Part shown: piece after piece, positions 63,300 to 64,000 of the stretch | How the letters are laid out: each line of letters starts with the position of its first letter | Numbering within the stretch: the first letter of the stretch is position 1 | Assembly: GCF_007290395.2 (NCBI RefSeq) | Contig: NZ_CP041656.2 | Span: 1,178,001 to 1,242,000 of the forward strand | Origin: Bradyrhizobium cosmicum | Lineage (GTDB): Bacteria; Pseudomonadota; Alphaproteobacteria; Rhizobiales; Xanthobacteraceae | Direction of reading: 5' to 3' | DNA length: 64,000 nt | The notes under the pieces: model-generated | Seen by the model: the letters and a program-made list of their open reading frames with translations, nothing else | Database searches by the model: none | Told to the model about the DNA's origin: nothing | Position numbers and translations under genes: made by a program

Positions 63300-64000
63300 A
63301 TGCAGTCCTCAGCCAGATCTGTCATTTCGGCTGTTGGACGTGGAGCGGAGCTCCTGACCGACGTCGATTACCATCTCGCGGAAACGGCCGCGGAGAAGGA
63401 AGAGATCTACAACCTCCGCTACCGCGCCTATCTGCGTGAGGGCGCCGTCAAGGAATCCCCGGAAGCCCGGGTCACCGACCGCTACGACGAACTGCCGAAC
63501 GCCTGGACCTTCGGCGTCTACCTCCGTGGCCAGCTCTGCAGCTCGGTGCGCATCAGCGTGCTGACCTCGGAGTGGCGCGAGTCCACTTCGGCCGATGTCT
63601 TCCCGGAGATCCTGATGCCGCGGCTCGATCGCGGCGAGGTAATGATCGATCCGACACGGTTCGTTGCCGATCCGGACCAGGTGAAGCGGGTTCCGGAATT
63701 GCCCTATCTGACCACCCGGCTCGCCTACATGGCGTGCGAGCATTTCAATGCCGATCTCGGCCTTGCCATCGTACGTTCCGAGCATCAGGCGTTTTACCGC
63801 CGGGTGTTCCTGCATGAGACCATTGCCGAGCCCCGGCTCGTTCCGGGGCTCACCAAGTCGTTTGGCCTGATGGCGGCGGACTTCCCGACCTTCCGCAAGA
63901 AGGTGTTCGAGCGCTATCCGATCATGCGATCCACTGCCTTCGAGCGGCGGATGCTGTTCGGGCGGGGTGGTCAGCGCCAGGTCCCGCAGCGGCCTGTGCT
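63300..64000 (+). CDS. N-acyl amino acid synthase FeeM-like acyltransferase (3' truncated by window)
   Basis: At least 233 codons from ATG 63300, with AAGGAGTTGGA as a strong ribosome-binding site; the frame is still open at the window end. The sequence begins MQSSARSVISAVGRGAELL and continues with EKEEIYNLRYRAYLREG, ELPNAWTFGVYLRGQLCSSVRISVLT and YMACEHFNADLGLAIVRSEHQAFYRRVF. This is the pattern of the FeeM/GNAT group related to acyl-homoserine lactone synthases. The family joins an acyl chain from acyl-ACP to an amino acid. Product is unknown; a role in signalling is inferred. Confidence 0.8.
   Translation, partial: MQSSARSVISAVGRGAELLTDVDYHLAETAAEKEEIYNLRYRAYLREGAVKESPEARVTDRYDELPNAWTFGVYLRGQLCSSVRISVLTSEWRESTSADVFPEILMPRLDRGEVMIDPTRFVADPDQVKRVPELPYLTTRLAYMACEHFNADLGLAIVRSEHQAFYRRVFLHETIAEPRLVPGLTKSFGLMAADFPTFRKKVFERYPIMRSTAFERRMLFGRGGQRQVPQRPV

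Noticed and set aside
1..64000. CRISPR arrays, prophage, insertion sequences, tRNA and rRNA genes
   Set aside because: No regularly spaced direct repeats, transposase or integrase genes, or structural RNA signatures were found anywhere in the window.

Overview
The window is high-GC DNA with almost no non-coding space and strong third-position G/C bias. Its gene content points to a Bradyrhizobium-type alphaproteobacterium: ruv and tol housekeeping blocks, many ABC and TRAP uptake systems, DUF1488 and DUF2852 proteins, a FeeM-type acyl transferase and several families of palindromic intergenic repeats. This assignment is inferred from gene content; no rRNA or tRNA gene was seen.

Layout. 1-4183: end of ruvA, a cytidine-deaminase-like gene, ruvB, a membrane protein, a frameshifted metallophosphoesterase and ybgC. 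4279-15470: a nitrogen-compound catabolic region. It holds a class I glutamine amidotransferase, a LysR regulator, a D-carbamoylase, a polar amino acid ABC transporter with two paralogous binding proteins, a PuuE/NodB-like deacetylase-fold hydrolase, a hydantoin-racemase-like protein, a family 5 binding protein and an amidohydrolase. 15670-24976: a divergent LysR regulator facing a Pot-type ABC transporter and an opine-oxidase/HcnABC-like set of flavoproteins, ending in a RidA protein. 25141-32721: ABC-F protein, dctA, SDR, small proteins and a sirtuin. 32842-39557: hyuA-hyuB plus a complete TRAP transporter. 39677-44184: GST/TetR pair, chemoreceptor and hydroxyacid dehydrogenase. 44329-52518: an ECF42-type sigma factor with YCII partner genes, interrupted by small exported proteins, an SDR and a triple-PAS chemoreceptor. 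52656-55582: TetR regulator, DUF2852 protein, a small Cys-rich protein and a desaturase. 55898-60520: CysE-like gene and tolQRAB. 60774-64000: a GGDEF-EAL protein and a FeeM-like gene that runs off the end.

Most notable results. (1) Three transcription units (YCII-sigma, SRPBCC-VOC, YCII-YCII) share TGTCGG-N17-CGTC at exactly the same spacing, which looks like the promoter of the encoded ECF42 sigma factor and defines a local regulon. (2) A TetR gene and the neighbouring DUF2852 gene carry matching 19-bp palindromes. (3) Two catabolic cassettes look unusual: a carbamoylase/racemase/PuuE-like set with no classical hydantoinase, and an opine-oxidase-like set with an extra DAO-type flavoenzyme and RidA. 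(4) The ruv-ybgC-tol-pal block is split by about 53 kb, and pal is not found after tolB.
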